64,000 bases of DNA from Sneathiella chinensis (GTDB lineage Bacteria; Pseudomonadota; Alphaproteobacteria; Sneathiellales; Sneathiellaceae). Both the position numbers and the translations under genes were made by a program. Below, one piece after another: positions 1-10,389 of the stretch; the first letter of the stretch is position 1, and each line of letters begins with the position of its first letter. The stretch is taken from assembly GCF_012720115.1 (NCBI RefSeq), contig NZ_VNWN01000006.1:186001-250000 (forward strand), in the 5' to 3' direction. The notes beneath the pieces were generated by a model. That model was not told where the DNA came from. It searched no databases and was given only the letters and a program-made list of their open reading frames with translations.

Positions 1-1154
<1,154 letters not shown>

Positions 1155-1195
1155 AAAGTTATTTTCCGCAGAAATACAGGGGATGGGAGGGACAC

Positions 1196-2068
1196 ATGAC
1201 CCATGTAAAGGCAGGTTTGATCCAGCTTGGGCTGAAGGGGAATACGGATATGTCCCCAAAAGAGATCAGCGATTTGATGATCGAGGCCCATATTCCGTAT
1301 ATCGAGGAGGCCGGGCGGCAGGGGGTGCAGGTTCTCTCTTTTCAGGAGGTGTTCAACCAACCCTATTTCTGCCCGTCGCAGGATGCCAAATGGTATGCCG
1401 CCGCCGAAAAGGTGCCGGACGGCCCAACGGTCAACCTGATGAAGGAATATGCCCGCAAATATAACATGGTCATTGTGGTCCCGATCTATGAGGAGGAAAA
1501 GACCGGGATTTACTACAACACGGCGGCGGTGATCGATGCGGACGGGACTTACCTTGGCAAATACCGCAAAACCCACATTCCGCAGGTGGCCGGGTTCTGG
1601 GAGAAATTCTTTTTCCGGCCCGGCAATTCCGGCTGGCCGGTATTCGAAACCGCCTATTGCAAGCTGGGGGTTTATATCTGTTATGACCGGCATTTCCCGG
1701 AAGGTTGGCGGGCGCTGGCGTTGAACGGGGCGGAATATATCGTCAATCCGTCCGCCACCGTGAAAGGGGTCAGCCAGTATCTGTGGGAGTTGGAACAGCC
1801 GGCATCGGCCGTGGCCAACGGGGTCTATATCGGCGCGACCAACCGTGTCGGGACCGAGGCACCATGGAATATCGGCGAGTTTTACGGCTCATCCTATATC
1901 GTCAATCCGCGGGGCGAACTGATTGCCCAAGCCTCGGAGGATCAGGATGAACTGGTCGTGGCCGACATGGATATGGGGATGATCCGGGAAATCCGTAATA
2001 ACTGGCAGTTCTTCCGCGACCGGAGGCCAGAGACCTATCGCCCTCTTGCGGACGATTCTGTCAGCTGA
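1196..2068 (+). CDS. Beta-ureidopropionase (N-carbamoyl-beta-alanine amidohydrolase), nitrilase superfamily
   Basis: Hydrolyses N-carbamoyl-beta-alanine or its methyl analogue to the beta-amino acid, CO2 and ammonia, the third step of reductive pyrimidine breakdown. At 290 residues it is a complete single CN-hydrolase domain with the Glu-Lys-Cys triad visible: E51 (SFQEVF), K125 (YRKTHI) and C162 (ICYDRH). The wider SFQEVFNQPYFCP block is characteristic of the beta-alanine synthase/N-carbamoylputrescine amidase branch. The ATG at 1196 follows a GGGAGGGAC ribosome site. The divergent dihydropyrimidinase and the operator at 1139-1154 support the pyrimidine role; N-carbamoylputrescine amidase is the main alternative. 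It converges on the DMT transporter, with 34 bp between stop codons. Confidence 0.85.
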   Translation: MTHVKAGLIQLGLKGNTDMSPKEISDLMIEAHIPYIEEAGRQGVQVLSFQEVFNQPYFCPSQDAKWYAAAEKVPDGPTVNLMKEYARKYNMVIVVPIYEEEKTGIYYNTAAVIDADGTYLGKYRKTHIPQVAGFWEKFFFRPGNSGWPVFETAYCKLGVYICYDRHFPEGWRALALNGAEYIVNPSATVKGVSQYLWELEQPASAVANGVYIGATNRVGTEAPWNIGEFYGSSYIVNPRGELIAQASEDQDELVVADMDMGMIREIRNNWQFFRDRRPETYRPLADDSVS

Positions 2069-2102
2069 GGGCGCGTCTCACCGGTCCTGTGGTGACTGTG
2101 GC

Positions 2103-2993
2103 CTAGTGGCTGTGCCGGACCCGTTCCCGGTAGAGAATATAGAGGCCGCTGCCAACGATGATGATCGCGCCCAGAATGGTGTAGCCATCGGGGAAGTCCC
2201 CGAAGATGGCAAACCCGAAAACCGCTGTCCAGATCAGTTGGGTATAGGAGAACGGCGCCACATTCGAGGCGGTGGAATAGGAAAAGGCCAGAATGATGAT
2301 GAAGTGGCTGACCCCGCCAATCAGGCCGATCACCCCAAGAAGCAGCCAGCCTTCCAGATCGGGCGGTGTGATCCAGACGCTGGGCAGCACAAAGCTCATG
2401 GCAACCGTTCCCACAAGGGCCGTATAGAACAGGGTGGTCAGGGCCGGATCAACCCCGGCCAGCTTGCGGGTGGTGATCTGGTAGGATGAATAAAAAACGG
2501 CCATGCCAAGAACAAGGAACATGGCCGGGTGAACGGCACTCATACCGGGGCGCAGGATAATCAGGGCCCCGGCAAATCCCACCAGCACCGCCGTCCACCG
2601 CCGGAAGCTGACCTTTTCACCCAGAAACAAAACAGACATGACCGTGACGAACAGGGGGGCCGTGCTGCCCATGGCCCCGGCATCGGCAAGGGGAATATAT
2701 TTCAGGGCGGTGAAAAAGCAGATGGTCGCGCCCAGCAGCAGCATGGACCGAAAGACCTGAAGTTTCAGGTTGGCGGTGCGGACCAGCTTGCCGCGCAATG
2801 TCGGCCCCAGAATAAGAACCATCAGCAGCATGTGAAACGCGTATCGCGCCCACACAACCTGAAGGGGGGAATAGATCGTCGCCGCGTATTTCGCAAAGCT
2901 GTCCATGACAACGAACAGGAAAACCGCCGTGCAATAGAGGAAGATACCCCGGTAGGAGGAGGCAAGGGGTTGCGTGTTCGCTGATGCAGACAT
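2103..2993 (-). CDS. DMT superfamily transporter (EamA family)
   Basis: Ten-helix inner-membrane exporter-type protein of 296 residues, made of two EamA repeats (about residues 15-145 and 155-290), each rich in hydrophobic stretches and with the usual GE-rich loop (LGEKVSFRRWTAV) after helix 4. Members export amino acids or other metabolites, but the substrate cannot be read from sequence. The ATG at 2993 is preceded by AGGG at suitable spacing. It lies 54 bp downstream of dadA on the same strand, so the two are probably co-transcribed, which would suit a transporter linked to amino-acid catabolism. That link is inference from position only. Confidence 0.85.
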   Translation of the reverse strand: MSASANTQPLASSYRGIFLYCTAVFLFVVMDSFAKYAATIYSPLQVVWARYAFHMLLMVLILGPTLRGKLVRTANLKLQVFRSMLLLGATICFFTALKYIPLADAGAMGSTAPLFVTVMSVLFLGEKVSFRRWTAVLVGFAGALIILRPGMSAVHPAMFLVLGMAVFYSSYQITTRKLAGVDPALTTLFYTALVGTVAMSFVLPSVWITPPDLEGWLLLGVIGLIGGVSHFIIILAFSYSTASNVAPFSYTQLIWTAVFGFAIFGDFPDGYTILGAIIIVGSGLYILYRERVRHSH

Positions 2994-3047
2994 TTTTTAT
3001 GCCCTGTTGTTGTTGAATTTTGATAGTGGGCGAAAAACGACCGGCTG

Positions 3048-4298
3048 TCAAAATCGGAATGACGAATAGTCTTCCGGGGCAAGGGGCGGGGTTTCGTTCA
3101 GAACAAGCGCCGTGACAAGATCGGCGGATCCTGCGGACAGGGTCCAGCCAAGCGCGCCATGCCCTGTATTCGTGTACAGGTTGCCAAGGCGCGTTTTGCC
3201 GATCAGGGGGACGCAATCCGGGGTCATGGGGCGAAGGCCGCACCACCGTTCCGCCCGGTCAGGGTCGCCGCAATCGGGAAATAGCTTCATGACGGAATTC
3301 AGCACCAGATCCTCGCGCACCGGATTGGCCGTCCGGTTATACCCGTTGATCTCGGCGGTGCCAGCGGCCCGCAGACGGTCGCCAAGGCGGCTGATCACCA
3401 CATGGTTGGTTTCGTCCGTTATGCTGGTCAGCGGCGCAATATTGGTGCCTTCAACCGGGATGCTGACAGAATACCCCTTGACCGGATAGACCGGCAGGGA
3501 CAGGCCGCATTCCTTTGCCAGATGGCGACTATAGGCACCGCCGCACAGGATAACCTTGTCGAAGGCATGGAACTGGCCATTGGCGGACAGGCCGGTAATG
3601 TCGGTAGCGGTTTTCTCCAGCCCGGTGATGGTGCAGTCATATTGAAAGGCAACGCCCATTCGCTCAGCGGTGGCGGCCAGCGCTTGGGTGAAGTGCCGGG
3701 CATCCCCGCTTTCATCGATGGGGCTGAACGTACCACCGGTAAAGCCCGATGCACTGCCGGTCAGGGCGGGTTCAATGCGGATGCACTCCTCGCGGGATAA
3801 CAGGGCCTGTTCCACCCCGAAAGTGCGTAGCCAGTCGCGCCGTTCCGTGGCTTCCTGTTCCGCTTTTTCCCCGGTGAACAGTTTCAGGATACCCCGATTT
3901 TGACGGGAATAGTCGATGTCTTCCCGCGCGACCATATCGTTTAGGCAGGTTTTGCTGTGCAGGGCCAGTTTCAGGATTTTTTCCGCATGGTCATAGAAGG
4001 GCCGGCGCCGGCCGGACCACAGAAACCGGATCGCCCAGTGCCACATGAAGGGGTCTTTTTGCAGCTTCAGGACCAGCGGCGCATCCTTGCGGCCCAGCCA
4101 TCTGACAAGCTGCCCCGGCAACCGGGGGGTGGACCAGGGAAAGGGTTGGCTGACCGATATCTGTCCGCCATTGGCGAAACTGGTTTCCTCGGCGGGGCCG
4201 GGTTGGCGGTCGAACACGGTCACGTCCTGTCCGCGCCGGGCAAGGGAGTATGCTGTTGTCACGCCTGTAACGCCGGCGCCGATCACTGCAATTTTCAA
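3048..4298 (-). CDS. dadA: D-amino acid dehydrogenase
   Basis: FAD-dependent, membrane-associated dehydrogenase that oxidatively deaminates D-amino acids (typically D-alanine) to 2-oxo acids and passes electrons to the respiratory chain. The N-terminal dinucleotide fold KIAVIGAGVTGVTTAYSLA is followed by a DAO-type domain, and the C-terminal FAD contact TGHGALGWTLSAGSA is intact. A TTG start at 4298, preceded by AGGATC, gives 416 residues, the normal DadA length. Reading upstream to an ATG at 4421 would add 41 unrelated residues and run into the crotonase gene. It is divergent from that gene and upstream of a DMT transporter. No alanine racemase gene (dadX) is adjacent. Confidence 0.85.
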   Translation of the reverse strand: MKIAVIGAGVTGVTTAYSLARRGQDVTVFDRQPGPAEETSFANGGQISVSQPFPWSTPRLPGQLVRWLGRKDAPLVLKLQKDPFMWHWAIRFLWSGRRRPFYDHAEKILKLALHSKTCLNDMVAREDIDYSRQNRGILKLFTGEKAEQEATERRDWLRTFGVEQALLSREECIRIEPALTGSASGFTGGTFSPIDESGDARHFTQALAATAERMGVAFQYDCTITGLEKTATDITGLSANGQFHAFDKVILCGGAYSRHLAKECGLSLPVYPVKGYSVSIPVEGTNIAPLTSITDETNHVVISRLGDRLRAAGTAEINGYNRTANPVREDLVLNSVMKLFPDCGDPDRAERWCGLRPMTPDCVPLIGKTRLGNLYTNTGHGALGWTLSAGSADLVTALVLNETPPLAPEDYSSFRF

Positions 4299-4419
4299 AA
4301 TTTCGATCCTGACTGGATATTTGTGCGGAAAAATAGCGAAATAATGATTGGAAGCACAACGAAAATTCTTACACTGTGGGCCGAGACCGTTCATCACCAA
4401 TAAGAAGAAAGAACAAATC

Positions 4420-5220
4420 ATGTCCGAACCACTGATTTATGAACAAAATGATGCGATTGTTACCCTCACAATCAATCGGCCGGAAGAGCGCAACGCGCTG
4501 TCTGACGATCTTTTGTTCGATGCGTTCATGGATGCAGCCGATCGGATCAACAAGGACAATTCCGTCCGCTGCGTGATCCTGACGGGCAAGGGCAAGGCCT
4601 TTTCCGCTGGCGGTAACGTCAAGCATCTTCGCGACAAGGAAGGCCTGTTCGCCGGTATTCCCGTTGAACTGCGTCAGGGATACCGTCACGGCATCCAGAA
4701 AATTCCGCTGGCTTTCTACAATCTGGAAGTCCCGACCATTGCGGCGGTCAATGGCCCGGCCATCGGCGCAGGTTGCGACCTGACCTGCATGTGCGATATC
4801 CGTATTGCCGGAAAGTCTGCCGTGTTTGCAGAAAGTTTCGTCAAGCTGGGGATTATTCCGGGCGATGGCGGTGCCTGGTTCCTGCCGCGCACTGTCGGGC
4901 GCAGCCGGGCCGCGGAAATGACCTTTACCGGTGATGCCATTGATGCCGATACCGCGCTGGAATGGGGTCTTGTCTCGCAGGTGGTGGAAGATGCCGATCT
5001 GCTGACCGCTGCCAATGAACTGGCGCAGCGCATTGCCAAGAACCCGCCCCATGCCCTGCGTCTGTCCAAGAAGCTGATGCGGGAAGGCGAACATATGCGC
5101 CTTGACAGCCTGCTTGAAATGTCTGCTTCCATGCAGGCGCTGGCCCACTACACCGAGGATCATTCCGAGGCGGTAAACGCGTTCTTTGAAAAACGTCCAG
5201 GCGTTTTCAAGGGCAAATAA
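4420..5220 (+). CDS. Crotonase-family protein (enoyl-CoA hydratase/isomerase-like), altered active site
   Basis: A 266-residue crotonase fold protein for an acyl-CoA substrate. The oxyanion-hole segments GKAFSAGGNVK (57-67) and NGPAIGAGCDL (111-121) are present. The two glutamates used for water addition in classical enoyl-CoA hydratase are not conserved: the first position is Asp120 (GAGCDL for GGGCEL) and the second is Phe140, while an Asp appears at 149 (IPGDGG). Such proteins are usually annotated as enoyl-CoA hydratases but may be isomerases, hydrolases or other crotonases. The ATG at 4420 is chosen because conserved sequence begins there; the ribosome site (AAGAA) is weak. A strong terminator follows the stop codon. 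The gene is monocistronic in appearance. Confidence 0.8.
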   Translation: MSEPLIYEQNDAIVTLTINRPEERNALSDDLLFDAFMDAADRINKDNSVRCVILTGKGKAFSAGGNVKHLRDKEGLFAGIPVELRQGYRHGIQKIPLAFYNLEVPTIAAVNGPAIGAGCDLTCMCDIRIAGKSAVFAESFVKLGIIPGDGGAWFLPRTVGRSRAAEMTFTGDAIDADTALEWGLVSQVVEDADLLTAANELAQRIAKNPPHALRLSKKLMREGEHMRLDSLLEMSASMQALAHYTEDHSEAVNAFFEKRPGVFKGK

Positions 5221-5260
5221 GCGACGGCCTGCCGGGGTGATCTCCGGCGCTGAAAATACC

Positions 5261-5295
5261 AGCCCTTCTCGCCGCGTGGCGGGGAGGGCTTTTTT
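5261..5295 (+). terminator. Rho-independent terminator after the crotonase gene
   Basis: A 13-bp GC-rich stem (AGCCCTTCTCGCC with GGCGGGGAGGGCT, allowing one or two wobble pairs) around a GCGT loop runs directly into six T residues (5290-5295), 41 nt after the stop codon. Confidence 0.85.
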
Positions 5296-5411
5296 GTGTC
5301 CGCTGTCCAAGGGTGTTTTCGGTGAAAACAAGCAGGAAAGGCTTGAAACGACGGTCAACTGATTTCATCATCACCACCAGAAACAACTCATGGGTAAAGA
5401 CGAGGGATAAC

Positions 5412-6377
5412 ATGCTCAAGACGGTACGGGTTTTCTTGCTGTGTCTGGTGGCGGTTGCCTGTTCGCCTGTGGTTCAGAAGGCCGGTGACGGGGTTCAGGC
5501 CCCTCAGTTGCTGGCCGAACGGTTTGTCACCGCTGACGGATACAGCCTGCCGCTTCGGGTATGGAAGGCACCGGAGGAGCGGGCCGTTGTCATCGCCGTG
5601 CATGGATTTAACGATTACAGCAATGCCTTCACCTTTCCCGCTAGCTGGTGGCAGGGGCGCGGCATTTCCACCTATGCCTATGATCAGCGGGGGTTCGGGG
5701 AAACCCTGAACCGGGGTATCTGGGCAGGCGAAGACCTGCTGACCCGTGATCTGGCGGCAGTGGTTACGGCGGTACGCCGCGATCACCCGGAAAAACCGGT
5801 TTTCCTGCTGGGGGAGAGTATGGGCGGTGCCGTGGTCATGACCGCAGTGACCGGCGAGGCCTTCCCTGATGTGGATGGGATTATCCTGTCGGCGCCGGCC
5901 GTCTGGGGGTGGCAGGCACTGAACCCGCTTTACAAGGTTTCGCTTTGGGTGGCGGCGCATCTGCTGCCGGGAGTGACCGCAACCGGGCAGGGGCTGGGCA
6001 TTCAGGCGTCTGACAATATTCCCATGTTGCGGGGGCTGGGGGCTGATCCCCTGTTTATCAAGGAAACCCGGTTTGATGCCATGTACGGGGTGGTGGGGTT
6101 GATGGACCGGGCCTATGACGTGGCGGCGGAGTTGGAGCCGGATATTCTTGTGCTGTATGGGGCCAATGACGAGGTCATTCCCCGGCATCCGGTTGAGGAT
6201 GTGGTTGCCCGCCTGCCCGAAGGGGCCGATGTTGTCCTCTATGAGCAGGGGTGGCACCTGTTGCTGCGGGACTTGCAGGCGGAAGTGGTCTGGCGGGATA
6301 TTGAAAGCTGGATCGCAAGCCGGACCCTTCCATCCGGGAAGCGGGTTGCGACCCTGCCGTTATTTCCTGACGACTAG
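5412..6377 (+). CDS. Alpha/beta hydrolase (monoglyceride lipase/lysophospholipase-like), probable lipoprotein
   Basis: Serine hydrolase of 321 residues. A short charged start and a hydrophobic run end in VAVAC17, a plausible though not ideal lipobox, so the protein may be exported and lipid-anchored. The alpha/beta core shows HG at 64-65 (VHGFNDYS), the YDQRGFGET segment (90-98), the nucleophile elbow GESMGG with Ser136, a likely acid in LYGANDEVIP and the catalytic His in GWHLLLRD. This is the pattern of the serine aminopeptidase S33/Hydrolase_4 group that includes monoacylglycerol lipases. The substrate is unknown. The ATG at 5412 follows GACGAGGG. It converges on gph, with only 9 bp between stop codons. 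Confidence 0.8.
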   Translation: MLKTVRVFLLCLVAVACSPVVQKAGDGVQAPQLLAERFVTADGYSLPLRVWKAPEERAVVIAVHGFNDYSNAFTFPASWWQGRGISTYAYDQRGFGETLNRGIWAGEDLLTRDLAAVVTAVRRDHPEKPVFLLGESMGGAVVMTAVTGEAFPDVDGIILSAPAVWGWQALNPLYKVSLWVAAHLLPGVTATGQGLGIQASDNIPMLRGLGADPLFIKETRFDAMYGVVGLMDRAYDVAAELEPDILVLYGANDEVIPRHPVEDVVARLPEGADVVLYEQGWHLLLRDLQAEVVWRDIESWIASRTLPSGKRVATLPLFPDD

Positions 6378-6386
6378 GGCAGGCCG

Positions 6387-7052
6387 TCAGGCCAGTTTTT
6401 CAAGGATCGGGATCAACTCGTCAAAATGATCAATGGTGTGCTGGGCCCCCAACTGGTGGGCCGGACCTTCCGAGTAGCCGAACGAGACGGCAACACTGCC
6501 AATTCCGGCGGCATTGGCGGCGTCGATATCGTTATGGGTGTCGCCGATCATGACGGCCTTCCCGGTGCCTGAGGCAAACAGGGCAAGGGTTTTATGGATA
6601 TGGCCGGGGTCCGGCTTCTTCACATCAAAGCTGTCCCCGCCGGTCATTACCGGAAAATACGGGGTCAGCGAGAAATCCTCGATGATGCGGCGGGCAAAGC
6701 CGATCGGTTTGTTGGTGCAAACCCCCATCTGGCAATTCATATCCCGAAGCCGGTTTAGGCAGTCGATCATGCCGGGATAGGGGACGCTGTGGTCGGACAG
6801 ATGGTGTTCGTAATGGGCGAAAAAAAGATCGACAAGTTCTTCAAAGGCCGCGCTGGATGGAAGGCCCCCTGTTGCGATCAATCCGCGCTCCAGAAGGACA
6901 CGGGCACCCTGTCCGACCATATGTTTGACACTTTCAAGGGTGACAGTATCCCGACCCGCAGAGGCAAGGCAGTAATTCAGGGTCCCGTGCAGGTCCGGCG
7001 CTGTATCCAGAAGGGTTCCGTCAAGGTCAAAAAGAACGCGTAATCCAGGCAT
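6387..7052 (-). CDS. gph: Phosphoglycolate phosphatase (HAD superfamily)
   Basis: Dephosphorylates 2-phosphoglycolate, a by-product of oxidative DNA damage repair and, where present, RuBisCO oxygenation. HAD motif I FDLDGTLLDTAPD gives nucleophile Asp9 and acid/base Asp11; motif II is CTNKP, followed by KKPDPG and motif IV GDTHNDIDAA. A helical C1 cap occupies about residues 20-90. An ATG at 7052 gives 221 residues, the usual Gph length; an ATG at 7073 would add seven residues and cannot be excluded. Other small-molecule HAD phosphatases share these motifs, so the substrate is inferred from overall similarity. It is divergent from glmU, with a shared promoter region of about 107 bp. Confidence 0.75.
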   Translation of the reverse strand: MPGLRVLFDLDGTLLDTAPDLHGTLNYCLASAGRDTVTLESVKHMVGQGARVLLERGLIATGGLPSSAAFEELVDLFFAHYEHHLSDHSVPYPGMIDCLNRLRDMNCQMGVCTNKPIGFARRIIEDFSLTPYFPVMTGGDSFDVKKPDPGHIHKTLALFASGTGKAVMIGDTHNDIDAANAAGIGSVAVSFGYSEGPAHQLGAQHTIDHFDELIPILEKLA

Positions 7053-7159
7053 CGTTGTAAAATCCAGAAACATTGTTTGATTTGGGGAAGAGTAATCACT
7101 ATGCAAGAGTGCATGCAACCGATAAATTCCGTTCAAATGAGTGAATGTAACAGAGTTAA

Positions 7160-8506
7160 ATGACGACAATTGCAGCGATAATTCTGGCCGCCGGGGCAGG
7201 AACCCGGATGAAGTCCAGCAAAGCCAAGGTGCTCCATCAGATTGCCGGGCGGCCCATGATTTCCCATCTTCTGTCCACGGTTGACGAGATGCAGCCTGCC
7301 CGCAAGATTGTGGTCGTTGCTCCTCATATGGACGATGTCCGGGCCGAAGTGGCCCCGGCGGAAACCGCGATCCAGCCAGAGGCACTTGGCACGGGAAGCG
7401 CCGTTGCCGCCGCGTTGCCGGCCCTTGAAGGGTTTGACGGGTCCGTTCTGGTCCTGTTCGGGGATTGCCCGCTGATCACGCTGGAAACATTGCAGGACAT
7501 GGCCGCAGGCCTTGAAGGCGATGACAATACCGCTGCTGTCATTCTGGGGTTCGAGCCGGAAGACCCGGCGGAATACGGGCGCCTTGTGGTGGCAGAGGAT
7601 GGTACTCTGGACGCCATTGTTGAATATGCCGATGCCAGCGAAGCGGAACGGGCGATCCGCATTTGCAATTCCGGTGTCATGGCCATTCGCGGCCGTCACC
7701 TGAAAGACCTGATTACAAGCATCGACAACAACAACGCCAAGAATGAATATTACCTGACCAGCATCGTTGAAATCGCCAAGGCCAAGGGGCTGACCTGCAA
7801 GGTCGCCATGGGGGACGAGGAAGAATTGCTGGGCGTCAACAACCGCGTTCAACTGGCGGAGGCGGAAGCCGTCGTCCAGAAGCGCTGGAGAGTGAGCGCC
7901 ATGATGGGCGGGGCAACCCTGATTGATCCGGCCAGTGTGTTCCTGTCCCACGATACCCGTCTTGGCCGGGATGTGGTGATTGAGCCCAATGTGGTGTTCG
8001 GGCCGGGTGTCGTTGTGGGCGACGGGGTGCGTATCAAGGCCCATTCCCATATCGAGGGAGCCGTCATCGGCAACGGTGCACAGGTTGGCCCCTTTGCCCG
8101 GCTGCGTCCCGGCGCGGTTCTGGCCGAAGATGTGAAAATCGGTAATTTTGTCGAGATCAAGAAATCCGATCTGGAGAAGGGGGCTAAGGTGAGCCATCTT
8201 TCCTATATCGGGGATGCCCGTGTGGGGGCCGAGGCCAATATTGGCGCGGGCACCATTACCTGTAATTACGACGGTTACGACAAATACCGGACTGATATCG
8301 GAAAAGGCGCTTTTATCGGCTCCAACACCGCGCTTGTGGCGCCGGTTGTGATCGGTGACGGTGCCATTGTCGGGGCGGGCAGCACGGTTGCCCGGGACGT
8401 GGAGGCCGATGCCCTCGCCCTTGTACGGGCCGAGCAGGTGCACAAGCAGGGCTGGGCCGAGCGGTTCCGTAAAATGAAATTGCGTCTGAAAAACAAGACG
8501 TCCTGA
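7160..8506 (+). CDS. glmU: Bifunctional UDP-N-acetylglucosamine pyrophosphorylase / glucosamine-1-phosphate N-acetyltransferase
   Basis: Makes UDP-GlcNAc for peptidoglycan and lipopolysaccharide in two steps: acetylation of glucosamine-1-phosphate, then uridylyl transfer. The N-terminal nucleotidyltransferase begins with LAAGAGTRMKSSKAKVLH (residues 9-26) and spans about 230 residues. The C-terminal left-handed beta-helix has repeated V-I-G-x-G hexapeptides and the acetyltransferase segment GAGTITCNYDGYDKYRT. At 448 residues it is full length. The ATG at 7160 has no strong ribosome site. A weak TTGATT/TATGCA promoter-like pair with 17-bp spacing lies at 7077-7105. glmS starts 25 bp downstream, so both UDP-GlcNAc supply enzymes are probably co-transcribed. 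Confidence 0.95.
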   Translation: MTTIAAIILAAGAGTRMKSSKAKVLHQIAGRPMISHLLSTVDEMQPARKIVVVAPHMDDVRAEVAPAETAIQPEALGTGSAVAAALPALEGFDGSVLVLFGDCPLITLETLQDMAAGLEGDDNTAAVILGFEPEDPAEYGRLVVAEDGTLDAIVEYADASEAERAIRICNSGVMAIRGRHLKDLITSIDNNNAKNEYYLTSIVEIAKAKGLTCKVAMGDEEELLGVNNRVQLAEAEAVVQKRWRVSAMMGGATLIDPASVFLSHDTRLGRDVVIEPNVVFGPGVVVGDGVRIKAHSHIEGAVIGNGAQVGPFARLRPGAVLAEDVKIGNFVEIKKSDLEKGAKVSHLSYIGDARVGAEANIGAGTITCNYDGYDKYRTDIGKGAFIGSNTALVAPVVIGDGAIVGAGSTVARDVEADALALVRAEQVHKQGWAERFRKMKLRLKNKTS

Positions 8507-8531
8507 ACAGTATTGCAAGCGAGACAGATAT

Positions 8532-10355
8532 ATGTGCGGAATAATCGGGGTCCTTGGTAAATCCAACGTGGTTCCCTCCCTTGTGGGCGGTTTGAAACGT
8601 CTGGAATATCGGGGCTATGACAGTGCCGGGATTGCAACCTTGTGCGATGGCGTACTGGATCGCCGCCGGGCCGAGGGGAAGCTGAAAAATCTTGAAGCCG
8701 TCCTTGAAGGCAATGGCCTGAACGGAATGGTCGGGATCGGGCATACCCGCTGGGCCACCCACGGGGTTCCCAATGAAGCCAACGCCCATCCGCATATGAC
8801 ACCGCGTCTGGCGCTGGTGCATAACGGCATTATTGAAAATTACCGCGAACTTTCCGCCGAACTGGAAAACCGCAACTACACGCTGGAATCCGATACGGAT
8901 ACCGAGGTTGCCGCGTGGCTGATCACCAGTTTCCTGGATGACGGGAAATCCCCGGCTGAGGCCATGGCCCTGTCCCTCAAGAAGTTTCAGGGGGCCTTTT
9001 CCCTTGCCGTCATTTTCAAGGGCGAGGAAGACCTGATGATCGGGGCGCGCCGCGGTGCGCCTTTGGCTGTGGGCTGGGGAGACGGCGAAATGTTTGTGGG
9101 CTCCGACGCGCTGGCGCTGGCGCCGCTGACCAATCGCATTTCCTATCTTGAAGAAGACGACTACGTGATCCTGTCACGGGACGGCGCGACCTTCTTTGAC
9201 GAGACAGGCGCCAAGGTCGAGCGGGAAATCAAGCTGACCCAGCTTTCCGGCGCCATGATCGGCAAGGGCAACCACCGCCATTTCATGATGAAGGAAATCA
9301 TGGAACAACCGGCGGTGATCGGCGAGACCCTGAACAGCTTCTTCAACCCGAAAACCCGGACCATCACCCTGCCGGACCTGCCGTTTGACTGGCGGGACAT
9401 CCCGAAAATGACCATTGTGGCTTGCGGAACCTCCTTCTATGCGGGGATGGTGGCCAAATACTGGTTCGAGACATTGGCGGGGCTGGGCGTCGAGGTGGAT
9501 ATCGCCTCCGAATTCCGGTATCGCAGCATGCCGCTGGCTCCGGGCGGGTTGGCGTTGTTCATCTCCCAGTCCGGCGAGACCGCCGACACCCTTGCCGCGC
9601 TTCGCTATGCCCGCGAAAACGGACAGCATATCGCCTCGATCGTCAATGTGGAGGAAAGCTCCATGGGACGGGAAAGTGATTTTGTGTTCCATACCAAGGC
9701 CGGACCGGAAATCGGTGTGGCCTCCACCAAGGCCTTCACCTGCCAGTTGGTGACGCTGGCCTGCCTTGCCATTGATGCGGGCAAGCAGCGCGGTGTGCTG
9801 GATCACGAGCGGGAGGCCCTGCTGAGCGCGGCGCTCTCCGAGGTTCCGGCCCGTGCGGCTGAAATTCTTGAGAATGATACCAATATCCGGGATCTGGCGG
9901 CCGAGATTTTCGAGGCACGGGATATCCTTTATATCGGTCGCGGTCCGGGCTATCCCGTTGCCATGGAAGGCGCCCTGAAGCTGAAGGAACTGTCCTATAT
10001 CCATGCCGAAGGATATGCCGCCGGTGAATTGAAACACGGCCCCATCGCCCTGATTGACGAGGCGGTGCCGGTGATTGTGGTGGCCCCCACCGATCACTAT
10101 TTCGAAAAAACCGCCTCCAACATGCAGGAGGTCATGGCCCGCAACGCACAGGTTATCTTCCTCTCTGATGCGGCAGGCATGAAGCAACTGGGCGAACATG
10201 CCCTTGGCTCCATCGAACTGCCGACGGTTGATCCTTTCGTGGCACCGATCCTCTATTCCATCCCGGTTCAGATACTGGCCTATCACGTCGCCGTCCTGAA
10301 AGGGACCGATGTGGACCAACCCCGAAACCTCGCCAAATCCGTCACCGTGGAGTGA
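8532..10355 (+). CDS. glmS: Glutamine--fructose-6-phosphate aminotransferase (isomerizing)
   Basis: Forms glucosamine-6-phosphate from fructose-6-phosphate and glutamine, the committing step of amino-sugar synthesis. The start MCGIIGV exposes Cys2, the N-terminal glutaminase nucleophile; the class II amidotransferase domain covers about residues 2-220 (GHTRWATHG, HNGIIEN). Two SIS sugar-isomerase domains follow (SQSGETADT near 345; GRGPGYPVAMEGALKLKE near 475), and the C-terminus ends in the conserved DQPRNLAKSVTVE. At 607 residues it is complete. It lies 25 bp behind glmU and ends at a strong terminator. The end of glmS is the classical attTn7 target region, and the accessory patch that starts soon after it is noted separately. 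Confidence 0.96.
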   Translation: MCGIIGVLGKSNVVPSLVGGLKRLEYRGYDSAGIATLCDGVLDRRRAEGKLKNLEAVLEGNGLNGMVGIGHTRWATHGVPNEANAHPHMTPRLALVHNGIIENYRELSAELENRNYTLESDTDTEVAAWLITSFLDDGKSPAEAMALSLKKFQGAFSLAVIFKGEEDLMIGARRGAPLAVGWGDGEMFVGSDALALAPLTNRISYLEEDDYVILSRDGATFFDETGAKVEREIKLTQLSGAMIGKGNHRHFMMKEIMEQPAVIGETLNSFFNPKTRTITLPDLPFDWRDIPKMTIVACGTSFYAGMVAKYWFETLAGLGVEVDIASEFRYRSMPLAPGGLALFISQSGETADTLAALRYARENGQHIASIVNVEESSMGRESDFVFHTKAGPEIGVASTKAFTCQLVTLACLAIDAGKQRGVLDHEREALLSAALSEVPARAAEILENDTNIRDLAAEIFEARDILYIGRGPGYPVAMEGALKLKELSYIHAEGYAAGELKHGPIALIDEAVPVIVVAPTDHYFEKTASNMQEVMARNAQVIFLSDAAGMKQLGEHALGSIELPTVDPFVAPILYSIPVQILAYHVAVLKGTDVDQPRNLAKSVTVE

Positions 10356-10360
10356 TAACG

Positions 10361-10389
10361 AAAAGGGGGCCTTATCGGCCCCCTTTTTT
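10361..10389 (+). terminator. Rho-independent terminator of glmUS
   Basis: GGGGGCC-TTATC-GGCCCCC is a perfect 7-bp GC stem (10365-10383) preceded by four A and followed by six T, 10 nt after the glmS stop. Confidence 0.93.
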
